The translations under genes were made by a program, and so were the position numbers. A stretch of 40,149 nt of DNA from Lachnospiraceae bacterium. Its GTDB lineage: Bacteria; Bacillota; Clostridia; Lachnospirales; Lachnospiraceae. The notes beneath the pieces were generated by a model. That model did not search any database. It saw nothing but the letters and a program-made list of their open reading frames with translations, and was not told where the DNA came from. Of the stretch, positions 8,953-16,348 are shown piece after piece (position 1 is the first letter of the stretch; every line of letters starts with the position of its first letter). Location of the stretch: NCBI GenBank assembly GCA_014804755.1, contig JAAUZE010000019.1:56992-97140 (forward strand). Reading direction: 5' to 3'.

Positions 8953-9663
8953 CTATAGGGAAAGTGGGTTAGCCAAAAAGGCTCCCACCATTGACGTAAA
9001 CAACCGCAGGCACCAGGCATTCATAATCAGCAGAAACACCTGCCCGCCAAACATCCTGCACCAGGATCTAAAAATATTGGAGGTGGTCTGAGAAGCACCC
9101 ATAGAAAATGCAATCGGCGCAGTATAAACCAACACACCCAGCAGTACATACCTCTCAGCAGCCTCAAAGAGCAGTTTTATATAGTTCCACGCAAGAATAA
9201 GTACCAATATCAGCGAAATCAGCGCTACTGCGCCATTGGCACAGACGCCTACAATCGCCAGCACTACAGAATTGAAACTTGCAAAATTAAGCGCCGGAAT
9301 CTCAGCGGTAAGTATCCAGTTGTATGGTGTACCGCCTATCTTCAGAACCATTCCAATAATCTCATCCGAAAAATAGGCAAGCAGAATAAACAGAACCGAG
9401 CGGACGCTCAGTTTGACAGGATCCTCAGCCTCTATTCCCGACGCAAGCCCATAGTTCTTAAATAATTGCCATACCCAGTTTAATAAAATAATCCCAATGG
9501 AGAGTGCCACAAAGACCTCATACATGGTCTCTGCCGCAGGAAAATACCGCAGGAATACGGTCATGTCGCACCCCAGCGCACCCAAAACCGAAGTTGAAAT
9601 CAAGTCCAGACCGTTCATCACCTGCTCCGCAATCCACTCCACAATGCCGTCTAATATACCCAC
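8953..9663 (-). CDS. VirB6/TrbL-like polytopic channel protein
   Basis: This protein of 236 residues has about five to six membrane helices (around 50-70, 88-107, 130-160, 165-185 and 205-230) and an amphipathic N-terminus (MGILDGIVEWIAEQVMNGL). These are the marks of the VirB6/TrbL family, which forms the inner-membrane platform of the T4SS. The segment YIKLLFEAAERYVLLGVLVYTAPIAF is typical of this family in Firmicute elements. The start is GTG at 9663, with AGGAG seven bases upstream. It lies between the pilin-like gene and the Gly-rich gene in the same operon. Confidence 0.85.
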   Translation of the reverse strand: MGILDGIVEWIAEQVMNGLDLISTSVLGALGCDMTVFLRYFPAAETMYEVFVALSIGIILLNWVWQLFKNYGLASGIEAEDPVKLSVRSVLFILLAYFSDEIIGMVLKIGGTPYNWILTAEIPALNFASFNSVVLAIVGVCANGAVALISLILVLILAWNYIKLLFEAAERYVLLGVLVYTAPIAFSMGASQTTSNIFRSWCRMFGGQVFLLIMNAWCLRLFTSMVGAFLANPLSL

Positions 9664-9693
9664 ACGATCACTCCTTTCTCAAATGGAACCAGG

Positions 9694-10092
9694 TCAGGGT
9701 GTTGGTGTCCATTTCCCGTCGGTAAAAAACGGCGTGACATAAGCCATAATGAAACCCAGACCATTCAGTATCACCCATGTAATACAGATTCTCTTTAACC
9801 ATGCACGGCTTTCATCCACCGTGCGTCCTGAACGTGAAAAATTCATCAGCAGCAACGCCACAGATGCCGTCACAATAGCCGCTACTGTAGAAATAATAAC
9901 TATTTGGTTATACACATCCTGCATAATCTCGCTTGCCTTTGTCCACACGTCTGTTGCGGCATATACCGGCTGCGTGAACGCCAGGAACGCCATGCCGGCA
10001 AGGAAACCGTAATAGGCTGCTTTTGCAAAATGGAACTTATGATGGCTCTCTTTGACAGCCGTTTCATAAAATTTGTTTGCTCTTCTTTTCAA
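9694..10092 (-). CDS. VirB2/TrbC-like pilin-type protein
   Basis: This protein of 132 residues has an unusually long, basic N-region, a hydrophobic segment and a signal-peptidase-like site (QPVYAA, ~residue 46). Two further membrane helices follow (~65-85 and 103-123), joined by a basic loop (NFSRSGRTVDESRAWLKR). This layout is that of VirB2/TrbC pilin subunits, and the gene occupies the usual pilin position just before the VirB6-like gene. It is the first gene after a pair of terminator-like hairpins, so it may start its own transcript or depend on antitermination. The start ATG at 10092 is preceded by GAAGGAGG. Confidence 0.75.
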   Translation of the reverse strand: MKRRANKFYETAVKESHHKFHFAKAAYYGFLAGMAFLAFTQPVYAATDVWTKASEIMQDVYNQIVIISTVAAIVTASVALLLMNFSRSGRTVDESRAWLKRICITWVILNGLGFIMAYVTPFFTDGKWTPTP

Positions 10093-10118
10093 TTTTTAAC
10101 CTCCTTCATTTTTGGCAT

Positions 10119-10150
10119 AAAAAAACCATGCCTCTTATATGCGACATGGT
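10119..10150 (-). terminator. Terminator-like hairpin 2 before the pilin gene
   Basis: On the minus strand ACCATG (10150-10145) pairs with CATGGT (10130-10125) and is followed at once by six T residues (10124-10119). The 14-base loop makes this weaker than hairpin 1. It lies about 27 bases before the pilin start codon, in the 5' leader, so it could act as an attenuator. Confidence 0.5.
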
Positions 10151-10164
10151 CTTTCCTCGGGCAG

Positions 10165-10189
10165 AAAAACAGCACCTTGCAAAAGGTGC
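10165..10189 (-). terminator. Terminator-like hairpin 1 between regulatory genes and T4SS operon
   Basis: On the minus strand GCACCTT (10189-10183) pairs perfectly with AAGGTGC (10178-10172) around a four-base loop, followed by TG and five T residues (10169-10165). It is a compact intrinsic terminator downstream of the gene at 10302-10841, and separates the regulatory genes from the transfer operon. Confidence 0.65.
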
Positions 10190-10301
10190 CAATCTCTGCC
10201 TTATTTAGTTTTGGGTGCAGTTTTGAACATACATAGTCTAGCACACGGATATTTGCGGTGAAAGAGCAAACCCGTGCCAATTTTATGCGAAAGTGTGCCA
10301 A

Positions 10302-10841
10302 TTATGTGCCAGGCTCCGTTTCCGGTACAAACTTCTCCAATATCTCCACGCTCTCTCTGGAGGTATATCCCCACAGAATGGAACTCAACGCCTCGATTGC
10401 CTCCTGTCTCCTACGGTAATAAGTGCGGAAGCTGATGTCCCGGATATGGGGCCTCAGCTGCTCTATGATCTCCTCCACATTCTTCAGCTGCTGTGGGGAA
10501 AGGAACGTGTAATACAAAAGCCAGTAGTAGGTCTCCCCGTTCTTGTGTTTATTCCGAAGCAGCTCAATGGAACTGTCAAGCAGCTTTATCATCCGATGGC
10601 TGCGCTCTATGCACTTGGCATGGTGTTCAATGTCGCTCCCTGCAAAATCCACCCCCGCCAGGTATACCGATTCCAAGAAGTCCTCTATGGTACTCCCATA
10701 CTCAATCTCAAACCTGTTGCGCACCTGCTGTACGGACAGTTCCAGACTCCACACCACATCCCTGTATTTCTTCAGCAGTTTCCATGTATCGTGGTATAAC
10801 GGATTCTCTGTAATATCCATCTCCCTCTCTTTCTTTGTCAT
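10302..10841 (-). CDS. Small ICE protein with sigma-like/ArpU-like C-terminal helix-turn-helix
   Basis: This soluble, mainly helical protein has 179 residues. Its C-terminal part (IRDISFRTYYRRRQEAIEALSS, ~residues 134-156) reads like region 4 of a sigma factor, or the helix-turn-helix of phage ArpU-type late-gene activators. The middle (ETYYWLLYYTFLSP) also resembles that family. It could therefore activate the transfer operon that begins just downstream past two terminators. That role is inference. Its start lies three bases after the stop of the upstream regulator gene. A second ATG at 10820 is possible. A short duplication (AAAGAGAGGGA) surrounds the junction. Confidence 0.7.
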   Translation of the reverse strand: MTKKEREMDITENPLYHDTWKLLKKYRDVVWSLELSVQQVRNRFEIEYGSTIEDFLESVYLAGVDFAGSDIEHHAKCIERSHRMIKLLDSSIELLRNKHKNGETYYWLLYYTFLSPQQLKNVEEIIEQLRPHIRDISFRTYYRRRQEAIEALSSILWGYTSRESVEILEKFVPETEPGT

Positions 10842-10844
10842 TCT

Positions 10845-11996
10845 TCATTCCCTCTCTTTCTTCCCGCCTATAGGTGTGAGTGTCAATTCAAATGTATAGA
10901 CCCGATTAACATTTCCGCAACAGACATCCATCCCAATGCGTTTGCCCGGTACCTCATGCGGGTGGTTTAAATATTTTCCCTTCCAGTCGTCCGATAAAAG
11001 ATATAACTTATATGTGGCTTTGGGGCACTGGAAACAGGAAACTTCTTGTGAATCAAGGATTTCCGCCATCTTCCTGACAATAGCCTCCATGTGCGTTTTT
11101 GATACGCTGGACAATCCTTCTGAAACGCATACCTCCGGCTCCAAAACAGTATTATCGCTCGCCTTGCCTGCTTTGTCCGGCAGACTAATCCTGATGTTTA
11201 GAACCACTGCAACCTCCTCCTTATCAACCAGGATATCTGATATCTGGAACATAGTGGACAGATAATTTTTCAAGTAGATGACACTGCCCTTTGTGCCTGG
11301 AAATGCCATCAGTGATATATAGCTCAACTTTTCAAACTTTTTCAGCACCCTGCCCACAGTAGCCTTTGAAATTCCCCAGCGGGCTGCCAGTTCACTGTAG
11401 TTCACCAACGGGCAGCCTGTGCCGTTCCGCAGGTATACCACCGGACCGGTCTCTGAGCCCTGCACCTGACTGTCGTTATAGACCGTAGACAGCCACAGAT
11501 CCAACAGGATGTCCATCTCGGAGCACCGCCTTGCGCCCACCAGCTCCATTGCTGTAATAACCGGCATAAAGAAAAAACCCGTGTCTTTCTGGCAGGGGCA
11601 GTTATAATCCAAAACTGTGTTATGTTTTTTCCAATCCCGGATTTTGTATTTAATGACCTTTCCCCGGTCAAGCGACAGATAAGAAATCAGGTTTCTTTTC
11701 TGCAGCTCATCCAATATATCAAGTGCCTGGTGCTGGAAGTGCGTACGGAACCACCCAGCCAGTTCTTTAACCGTACATATCCACTCTCCGGGATAGATTG
11801 TGTAGCTGATCCCGTCAATACGGCGGTAGGATGTACGAAAATTTGCATTACTGCAAAGAACCGTAAAATAGAAAAGACCAGAGCCCCCGCCTGTGCGAAT
11901 GCTCTGGTCTGTGATCAGTGACTGGACAAACTGCCTGTAAATGCGGCAGCGTGGATAATCCACCACTTGTTTGATTTGTAATTGATATTCTGACAT
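10845..11996 (-). CDS. ICE helix-turn-helix regulator/replication-type protein
   Basis: This protein of 383 residues belongs to a family I recall as fixed in Lachnospiraceae ICEs just before the transfer genes. The N-terminal ~130 residues have a replication-initiator-like feel (SYRRIDGISYTIYPGEWICTVKE), and a cluster CPCQ follows near residue 130. A winged helix lies near 200-235 (YSELAARWGISKATVGRVLKKFEKL). The last ~90 residues contain several Cys (CFQCP, CCGN) that could bind metal. Start choice: the frame is open to 12038, but AGGAGG lies six bases before the ATG at 11996. It follows the kinase gene by 67 bases with no clear terminator. Confidence 0.8.
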   Translation of the reverse strand: MSEYQLQIKQVVDYPRCRIYRQFVQSLITDQSIRTGGGSGLFYFTVLCSNANFRTSYRRIDGISYTIYPGEWICTVKELAGWFRTHFQHQALDILDELQKRNLISYLSLDRGKVIKYKIRDWKKHNTVLDYNCPCQKDTGFFFMPVITAMELVGARRCSEMDILLDLWLSTVYNDSQVQGSETGPVVYLRNGTGCPLVNYSELAARWGISKATVGRVLKKFEKLSYISLMAFPGTKGSVIYLKNYLSTMFQISDILVDKEEVAVVLNIRISLPDKAGKASDNTVLEPEVCVSEGLSSVSKTHMEAIVRKMAEILDSQEVSCFQCPKATYKLYLLSDDWKGKYLNHPHEVPGKRIGMDVCCGNVNRVYTFELTLTPIGGKKERE

Positions 11997-12063
11997 CTCA
12001 TGCCTCCTTTGTTGTAAGTTTAGTTTTCCTGAAGGCATAATATATCTTCTTTATTATTCTTGT

Positions 12064-13647
12064 TCACGCATTTTTATAATATGGTATTTTATCCTTAATA
12101 TAATTTGATAATTCCTCACATGATGCAAATCGATCATTTATATTTCCAGAAAGACATTTCATAATCAAATCCAACTGCCAATCCACCAGTTCCACATTCG
12201 ATTGTTTGAGATAATCTCTCATATTGCTCCCTCCCGGAGCACGACCGCATAATAAAAAATACCAAATTGCACCAACTGAATAGATGTCCACGCGGGGATC
12301 TCTCAATTTGGGATTAGCCTGCAGAATAGGATCTATATAAGCTCCACCTGCAATACATTCACCCGTCTTAGTCAACTTTGTATAATTATCTGCATCTAAG
12401 AAAGCACTAACACCAAAATCTATAATTTTACATACTTTTTCATCCTTAGCAAACATCACATTACTCGGCTTCAAATCTCTATGGATTACGCCATGTTTAT
12501 GCGCCACTCTTAATCCCGCCAAAATATGTAAAATTGCTAGTCCGCTACGCTCAAAGCTCATATTTCCTTCTTGCTCATGCAAACCTATGAGGTCATATCC
12601 ATCAATCATTTCCATCCTAATGTATGGCTTGTTATCAATCCTCCCAGCATCATAAATGCGAGCTATGTATGGACTATTCAGAGCAAACATCATCTTAGCC
12701 TCTCTAAAAAACCTCTTTTCTCCCTCGGCTTGTTCTTCAGGAAGCACAAAAACTGGCTCATAAATTTTAACTGCAAAATCCATATCAAGGCATTCGTTAT
12801 GATAACGATACACCATTCCATATCCACCATGTCCTAACTCACCAAGTTGCTTGTATTTTTGCAACTCCATAAACGGATCAACTTTCACTCCTTTCTCAAT
12901 TGACTCCATAAGTTTATTCATTTGCTGTTCAATATGATCTCGACGACCTGCATAATGCTGTTCTACCGCTTGCATATATCGGCGAAATTCCTGAGCCGTC
13001 CGATTACTCTTGATAAAATCAGGTATATCATCTTTCAACTTTGGTATTTTCATTAATATATCACGGCATCTTTTATATTCAGACTCTTCAATATTACCAT
13101 CCGTAGCTTTTGATAACAAACCAATTTTGAAGTCAGCAACCAAATCTAATAATGTCTCATCTGACATTTGCTCCACTACTTCTACACCACACAATCTCCA
13201 ACTATATACATTCCTTCCAGATATTTGTCCCTTCGGGTACAACTCATATCCGTCTACACGTAGCAATTTATTTATTCTGTAAAAAAAACGTTCCCACTCT
13301 TTCCGCTCATCTCGTACATATGGATGGAATATTTCACATATAAAATTCAAATATATTTCATCCGATCCCCCACTTAGCTTAAACCTATCATCCGAAAATA
13401 CCCACCAATCAGGATAGTCATTATTGGTAATTGTGTGCTGAACAATATCTTCATATGCACTGTTATACCTTGTATCATAACTTTCCATTTCTTGCAAATT
13501 GTATAATCGTTCTAGAAATTCAATTTCATTCAAACGCCCATAGTATGGATATTTGATCTGTATATCAAAAGGTCCTTCCGAATCCGTTATACCATCTCGA
13601 AACATCTCAAAGATGTCCCTTTTTGTAACATCTGTTATTCTCTCCAT
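12064..13647 (-). CDS. Ser/Thr protein kinase with AbiJ-NTD3-like N-terminal domain (candidate defence protein)
   Basis: The protein has 527 residues in two parts. Residues ~1-130 (VTKRDIFEMF, YYGRLNEIEFLERLYNL, DWWVFSDDRFKLSGG, DEIYLNFICEIFHPYVR) resemble AbiJ N-terminal domain 3, a module known from abortive-infection proteins. After a helical linker, residues ~265-525 are a complete eukaryotic-type kinase with G-loop GHGGYG (272-277), Lys K294 in FAVKIYEP, catalytic HRDLKPSN (D391), DFG at D410, and DPRVDIYSVGAIWY. All catalytic residues are present. There is no membrane helix or PASTA repeat, so this is not a PrkC/PknB housekeeping kinase. Base composition is clearly more AT-rich than the flanking transfer genes, indicating separately acquired cargo. 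It follows the HEPN gene by 123 bases on the same strand. Confidence 0.85.
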   Translation of the reverse strand: MERITDVTKRDIFEMFRDGITDSEGPFDIQIKYPYYGRLNEIEFLERLYNLQEMESYDTRYNSAYEDIVQHTITNNDYPDWWVFSDDRFKLSGGSDEIYLNFICEIFHPYVRDERKEWERFFYRINKLLRVDGYELYPKGQISGRNVYSWRLCGVEVVEQMSDETLLDLVADFKIGLLSKATDGNIEESEYKRCRDILMKIPKLKDDIPDFIKSNRTAQEFRRYMQAVEQHYAGRRDHIEQQMNKLMESIEKGVKVDPFMELQKYKQLGELGHGGYGMVYRYHNECLDMDFAVKIYEPVFVLPEEQAEGEKRFFREAKMMFALNSPYIARIYDAGRIDNKPYIRMEMIDGYDLIGLHEQEGNMSFERSGLAILHILAGLRVAHKHGVIHRDLKPSNVMFAKDEKVCKIIDFGVSAFLDADNYTKLTKTGECIAGGAYIDPILQANPKLRDPRVDIYSVGAIWYFLLCGRAPGGSNMRDYLKQSNVELVDWQLDLIMKCLSGNINDRFASCEELSNYIKDKIPYYKNA

Positions 13648-13770
13648 TATGATTACTCCTGCAACAATACGATTTCATTTTATAATACAACTATTTCTCA
13701 TTCATGCATACATAAAAGGAGACCCACATTTTATTTCTAATTTTTCATAACAAATTTTTGTTCCAGTCTC

Positions 13771-15180
13771 TTAAAAAATCCGCAATAATGCAGATTTAAT
13801 TATTTCATCTGGCAATTCGATATATCTGAAAAAACTAGCATAAACAACAGCAAACAAGGCTGCATATATCCTTGCACCATCCCCCCATTCAATCGTACCA
13901 GAATGCGTTTTGTTATTACGCAGTTTTACAAAAGAAGCTATATTAGTCTCGTCTACTTGAGGCAATGACCATTTTGAAACGATTGTATCCGCCACATCAC
14001 TGTTTTCATTATATAATGTGAGGATTTTCTGTTTCAATGTGTAATCAAGATATTGAAAAGCGCTACTAATTGTGGTTTCTTTATTAATATCAATTTCTTT
14101 ATGCACCTTAGTAAATTCTTCTATCGTCTTATTAATATGCTTTTTTAATTCCTTTATCAGAACATCTTTCTCTCTGCTTCTCTTATTATCCAAATGATAA
14201 GCAACTTCCAGCGCTGTGCATAAATCTTGAACATTTTTGATTGATATTCGGCTAATCATCCCATTGTCTTCCGGAAGAAGTTCAAGTATCGTATCGGCCT
14301 TATTATTTATAATTCCTTCCATCAAATTTGGTATGCAATCAAAAACACTATATATTGAGATTACGTTATGACATTTCCTAGCGGAATAATTGTCATAGTG
14401 GTCAAAGATTTTACAAACTCCCGTCTCAAAAAACTTACCATTAGAATTTCTTTGGCTAAGATATACCTCAAAGAAAACATTGTTTTGAGAAGTCAAAATC
14501 GCAACAAGTTCTTTTGCGATTTTATAATATTTTTCGATTTTATCAAAACACTGGGCATTCTCAAATGAAAAGCGAATAAATGCATCAAGATATCCAAGAT
14601 TATATGCACCTTTATGTTCTACACTGTTTTCTCCCCCTGTTTGCCCTATAGAGAATGTGAATGTTGCTTTCTCACTTTCTATTTCAAAATCAATCGAGCG
14701 AGTATAATCGCTCCACGGTCGCATCTTAATTTCTCTTGCTCCATCACATTTTAGACATTTATCAATATCTTGTGGCTCAATTGCCGAACTAAGATCACAT
14801 AATGCATTTATGTTTCCGCCATAAAAAGTAATGGCATGAAATTTTTCCCAAGGCTCTGTTAACATACTAAAAAAACCATCTGCATTTCCACAAGCCTTTA
14901 TTATTATGGGAGCCGCAAATTCAATAGAAGCACTAAACCCCATAGCATTTGTATGAAATTTGCCATTGCGTAGTATTGCAATCATGCTGTCATAATCTTC
15001 GCCATACAAGTACTCCGGAAAATCCGTATTTCGAGATCGTATTTTATTAACAGATTCATATGTTTTTTGTTTCTCACTTTGAGCTGGAAGCAAAGTAACT
15101 ATATTGGTTGATACGTTGTATGTATACGTGTCATCCCCCACCTTTAGATAACCGCAAAAATTATCAGCTATTTTTTTCAT
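13771..15180 (-). CDS. ApeA-like HEPN-domain protein (candidate RNase toxin)
   Basis: This protein of 469 residues has an N-terminal β-rich region (NFCGYLKVGDDTYTYNV and the following ~230 residues), as in ApeA-type N-terminal domains. A helical C-terminal domain (~335-469) carries the HEPN RNase signature R-x4-H as RNNKTH (R421, H426). HEPN proteins of this layout (ApeA) cleave RNA and stop phage growth by abortive infection. The gene is AT-rich like the kinase and lies just upstream of it on the same strand, so the two probably form one unit. A GGAGGG is 13 bases before the ATG, which is long. The family assignment rests on layout plus the R-x4-H motif; the N-terminal domain type is less certain. 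Confidence 0.75.
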   Translation of the reverse strand: MKKIADNFCGYLKVGDDTYTYNVSTNIVTLLPAQSEKQKTYESVNKIRSRNTDFPEYLYGEDYDSMIAILRNGKFHTNAMGFSASIEFAAPIIIKACGNADGFFSMLTEPWEKFHAITFYGGNINALCDLSSAIEPQDIDKCLKCDGAREIKMRPWSDYTRSIDFEIESEKATFTFSIGQTGGENSVEHKGAYNLGYLDAFIRFSFENAQCFDKIEKYYKIAKELVAILTSQNNVFFEVYLSQRNSNGKFFETGVCKIFDHYDNYSARKCHNVISIYSVFDCIPNLMEGIINNKADTILELLPEDNGMISRISIKNVQDLCTALEVAYHLDNKRSREKDVLIKELKKHINKTIEEFTKVHKEIDINKETTISSAFQYLDYTLKQKILTLYNENSDVADTIVSKWSLPQVDETNIASFVKLRNNKTHSGTIEWGDGARIYAALFAVVYASFFRYIELPDEIIKSALLRIF

Positions 15181-15380
15181 ATAAACAATACATCCCTCCG
15201 CAAAGTTTTTATGATTTTGGTACTAGCAAAATAATTTTAACATAATCGATGAATTTTTACTAGCCGAAAGGCACTCAAACTGCAAACCATAAAGTATCAA
15301 TATAGGAATTGAAAAAGCGCATAAAACGAGGAACTTAAGAAATTGGAAGCCCATACCATTGTATATAACAAACAACAAAT

Positions 15381-15418
15381 TCGCCCATGTATTTGCAATT
15401 CTGCAAAGCCATGGGCGA
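15381..15418. repeat. 38-bp imperfect palindrome upstream of the HEPN gene
   Basis: Outer arms TCGCCCATG (15381-15389) and CATGGGCGA (15410-15418) are perfect. After a two-base mismatch the inner arms TTTGCA (15392-15397) and TGCAAA (15402-15407) are also perfect around a four-base centre. There is no adjacent T-run, so it is unlikely to be a terminator. It could be an operator, a recombinase or relaxase site, or part of an element end. Confidence 0.6.
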
Positions 15419-15459
15419 TCATCTGTCAATATTGATATTTGGTAAATCCATACTCCGAC

Positions 15460-15495
15460 CTACTATATGCTCTACTACACACTTTACTACACACT
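15460..15495. repeat. Three tandem 12-bp repeats near the element boundary
   Basis: Three adjacent 12-mers (CTACTATATGCT, CTACTACACACT, TTACTACACACT) occupy 15460-15495. Copies 2 and 3 differ by one base; copy 1 is more diverged. They sit 41 bases from the palindrome and about 120 bases from the pyrE-like fragment. Short direct repeats like these occur as recombinase or excisionase arm sites at ICE ends, but no recombinase is visible here, so the function is open. The region 15181-15850 otherwise holds no intact gene. Confidence 0.55.
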
Positions 15496-15575
15496 TTTTT
15501 CACTAAACTGCGCCATTTTGCGGCAAATTACGATAACTTGCTTTCTCTTTAAAAAAGCCTTCAACCACTGCAAAA

Positions 15576-15656
15576 TCAAGCATTTGAGAGCATTTCAAGA
15601 TTCCCTGCTAAATGTACAAACATAAACTCGATAAATTCCTGCTTGTACTGTTCCAT
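15576..15656 (-). pseudogene. pyrE: Probable truncated 5' end of pyrE (orotate phosphoribosyltransferase)
   Basis: An ATG at 15656, preceded by CCGGAGG, opens a 26-codon frame that begins MEQYKQEFIEFM. As I recall it, that is the characteristic first dozen residues of Lachnospiraceae PyrE. After that Met the frame departs from PyrE completely and stops at 15576. The simplest reading is that an insertion joined foreign DNA to codon 13 of pyrE near 15620. pyrF lies 2.3 kb upstream on the same strand, where a pyr gene neighbourhood would be expected. A short match like this can arise by chance, and I cannot search for the missing part. Confidence 0.45.
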
Positions 15657-15678
15657 TCTATCTTAAAACCTCCGGTTT

Positions 15679-15786
15679 TCAAGGCTTTTCGCTCCCTTTG
15701 CTTTTGCTATAAATCGTCATGACATTGAGAGCCTCTGCATCCTTCCCATACGCAACATGAAAAGTACGCCAAATATCGCTTTTATA
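15679..15786 (-). pseudogene. Short open fragment just upstream of the pyrE-like start
   Basis: A 35-codon stretch without a start codon (it contains IWRTFHVAYGKDAEALNVM and ends SKGSEKP) stops 22 bases before the pyrE-like ATG and looks protein-like. It is bounded by an in-frame TAA at 15787-15789. It may be the 3' remnant of the gene that preceded pyrE, or a chance open stretch. I do not recognise it. Confidence 0.3.
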
Positions 15787-15850
15787 TTACCACAATACTT
15801 CGAAATAATCAATCTGCTTGAGGAAAGTTGTCCAATGTCGGTTTGTTCGG

Positions 15851-16183
15851 TTATTTGGCGCTGTTCTGGTCTTTATAGGCGATCAATTGCTTCAACAAAC
15901 CGTATATCTGCTCCTGCTCCGCAGCCGGACGACTCAGGATCAGGGAATAGCACTGATTGGCAATGCTTTCTGTCTCGTCGCAACAGACTATTTTCCCGAA
16001 CAGCCCCTCCATGGGATAATGAAGTGCAATACAAATCTTCTCAACGCTCTCGATTGTCGCGTTCTTTTCTCCGCGTTCTAATTGACCTACGTATGTCGGA
16101 TGCATCTCCGCCATTTCCGAAACAGCTTCCTGACTATACCCCAACTCCTTTCTTCTATGTCTTAAGCGCTCCCCAACAATCAC
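15851..16183 (-). CDS. XRE-family (Cro/CI-like) repressor
   Basis: This protein of 110 residues has a textbook XRE helix-turn-helix at residues ~5-62 (RLRHRRKELGYSQEAVSEMA, then HPTYVGQLERGEKNATIESV). A short helical tail ends it, probably for dimerisation. The start is GTG at 16183. A GGGAGG lies 24 bases upstream and I find no better start between them, so the exact start is uncertain. Three copies of a 13-bp dyad (ATACT-N3-AGTAT) lie between this gene and the divergent glycosyltransferase. This strongly suggests that it represses itself and probably its neighbour. Confidence 0.85.
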   Translation of the reverse strand: MIVGERLRHRRKELGYSQEAVSEMAEMHPTYVGQLERGEKNATIESVEKICIALHYPMEGLFGKIVCCDETESIANQCYSLILSRPAAEQEQIYGLLKQLIAYKDQNSAK

Positions 16184-16216
16184 CGCTATCTTGCTCTTTT
16201 CGGCACCTCCCAGTTA

Positions 16217-16231
16217 AATACTACAAGTATT
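16217..16231. promoter_or_regulatory. Operator copy 1 (XRE dyad)
   Basis: AATACT-ACA-AGTATT has perfect six-base arms around a three-base centre. It lies in the leader of the XRE gene, just upstream of its GGGAGG. It shares the core ATACT-N3-AGTAT with the other two copies. Confidence 0.65.
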
Positions 16232-16277
16232 CCAGAAAGCCCAAAACAGACTATTGATATTTATTTCTCCGGTTTGT

Positions 16278-16290
16278 ATACTATTAGTAT
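16278..16290. promoter_or_regulatory. Operator copy 2 (XRE dyad, over the promoter)
   Basis: ATACTATTAGTAT is a perfect palindrome with the same core as copy 1. On the minus strand it overlaps a possible -10 (TATACA) that has TTGCAA 15 bases upstream, so a repressor bound here would block XRE transcription. Confidence 0.7.
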
Positions 16291-16306
16291 CATTTTTGCA
16301 AAATAA

Positions 16307-16320
16307 ATACTAATAGTCAT
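16307..16320. promoter_or_regulatory. Operator copy 3 (XRE dyad, imperfect)
   Basis: ATACTAATAGTCAT matches the same core with one extra base in the right arm. It is 29 bases from copy 2 (centre to centre) and about 30 bases before the glycosyltransferase ATG, in a position to control that gene. Confidence 0.6.
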
Positions 16321-16348
16321 TAACATATGATCATGCGGAGGAATTCAC

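Noticed and set aside
10089-10301. A 70-codon minus-strand frame between the pilin and sigma-like genes.
   Set aside because: It runs straight through both terminator-like hairpins, lacks a ribosome site, and is Cys/Lys-rich without pattern. The hairpins explain the region better.
15223-15429. A 68-codon hydrophobic minus-strand frame.
   Set aside because: It starts inside the 38-bp palindrome, has no ribosome site and an unconvincing composition. Its hydrophobicity follows from T-rich DNA.
15181-15850. Search for tRNA, integrase or relaxase remnants at the presumed element end.
   Set aside because: No cloverleaf and no recombinase or relaxase motif could be read in any frame; only the pyrE-like start and a short open fragment look protein-like.
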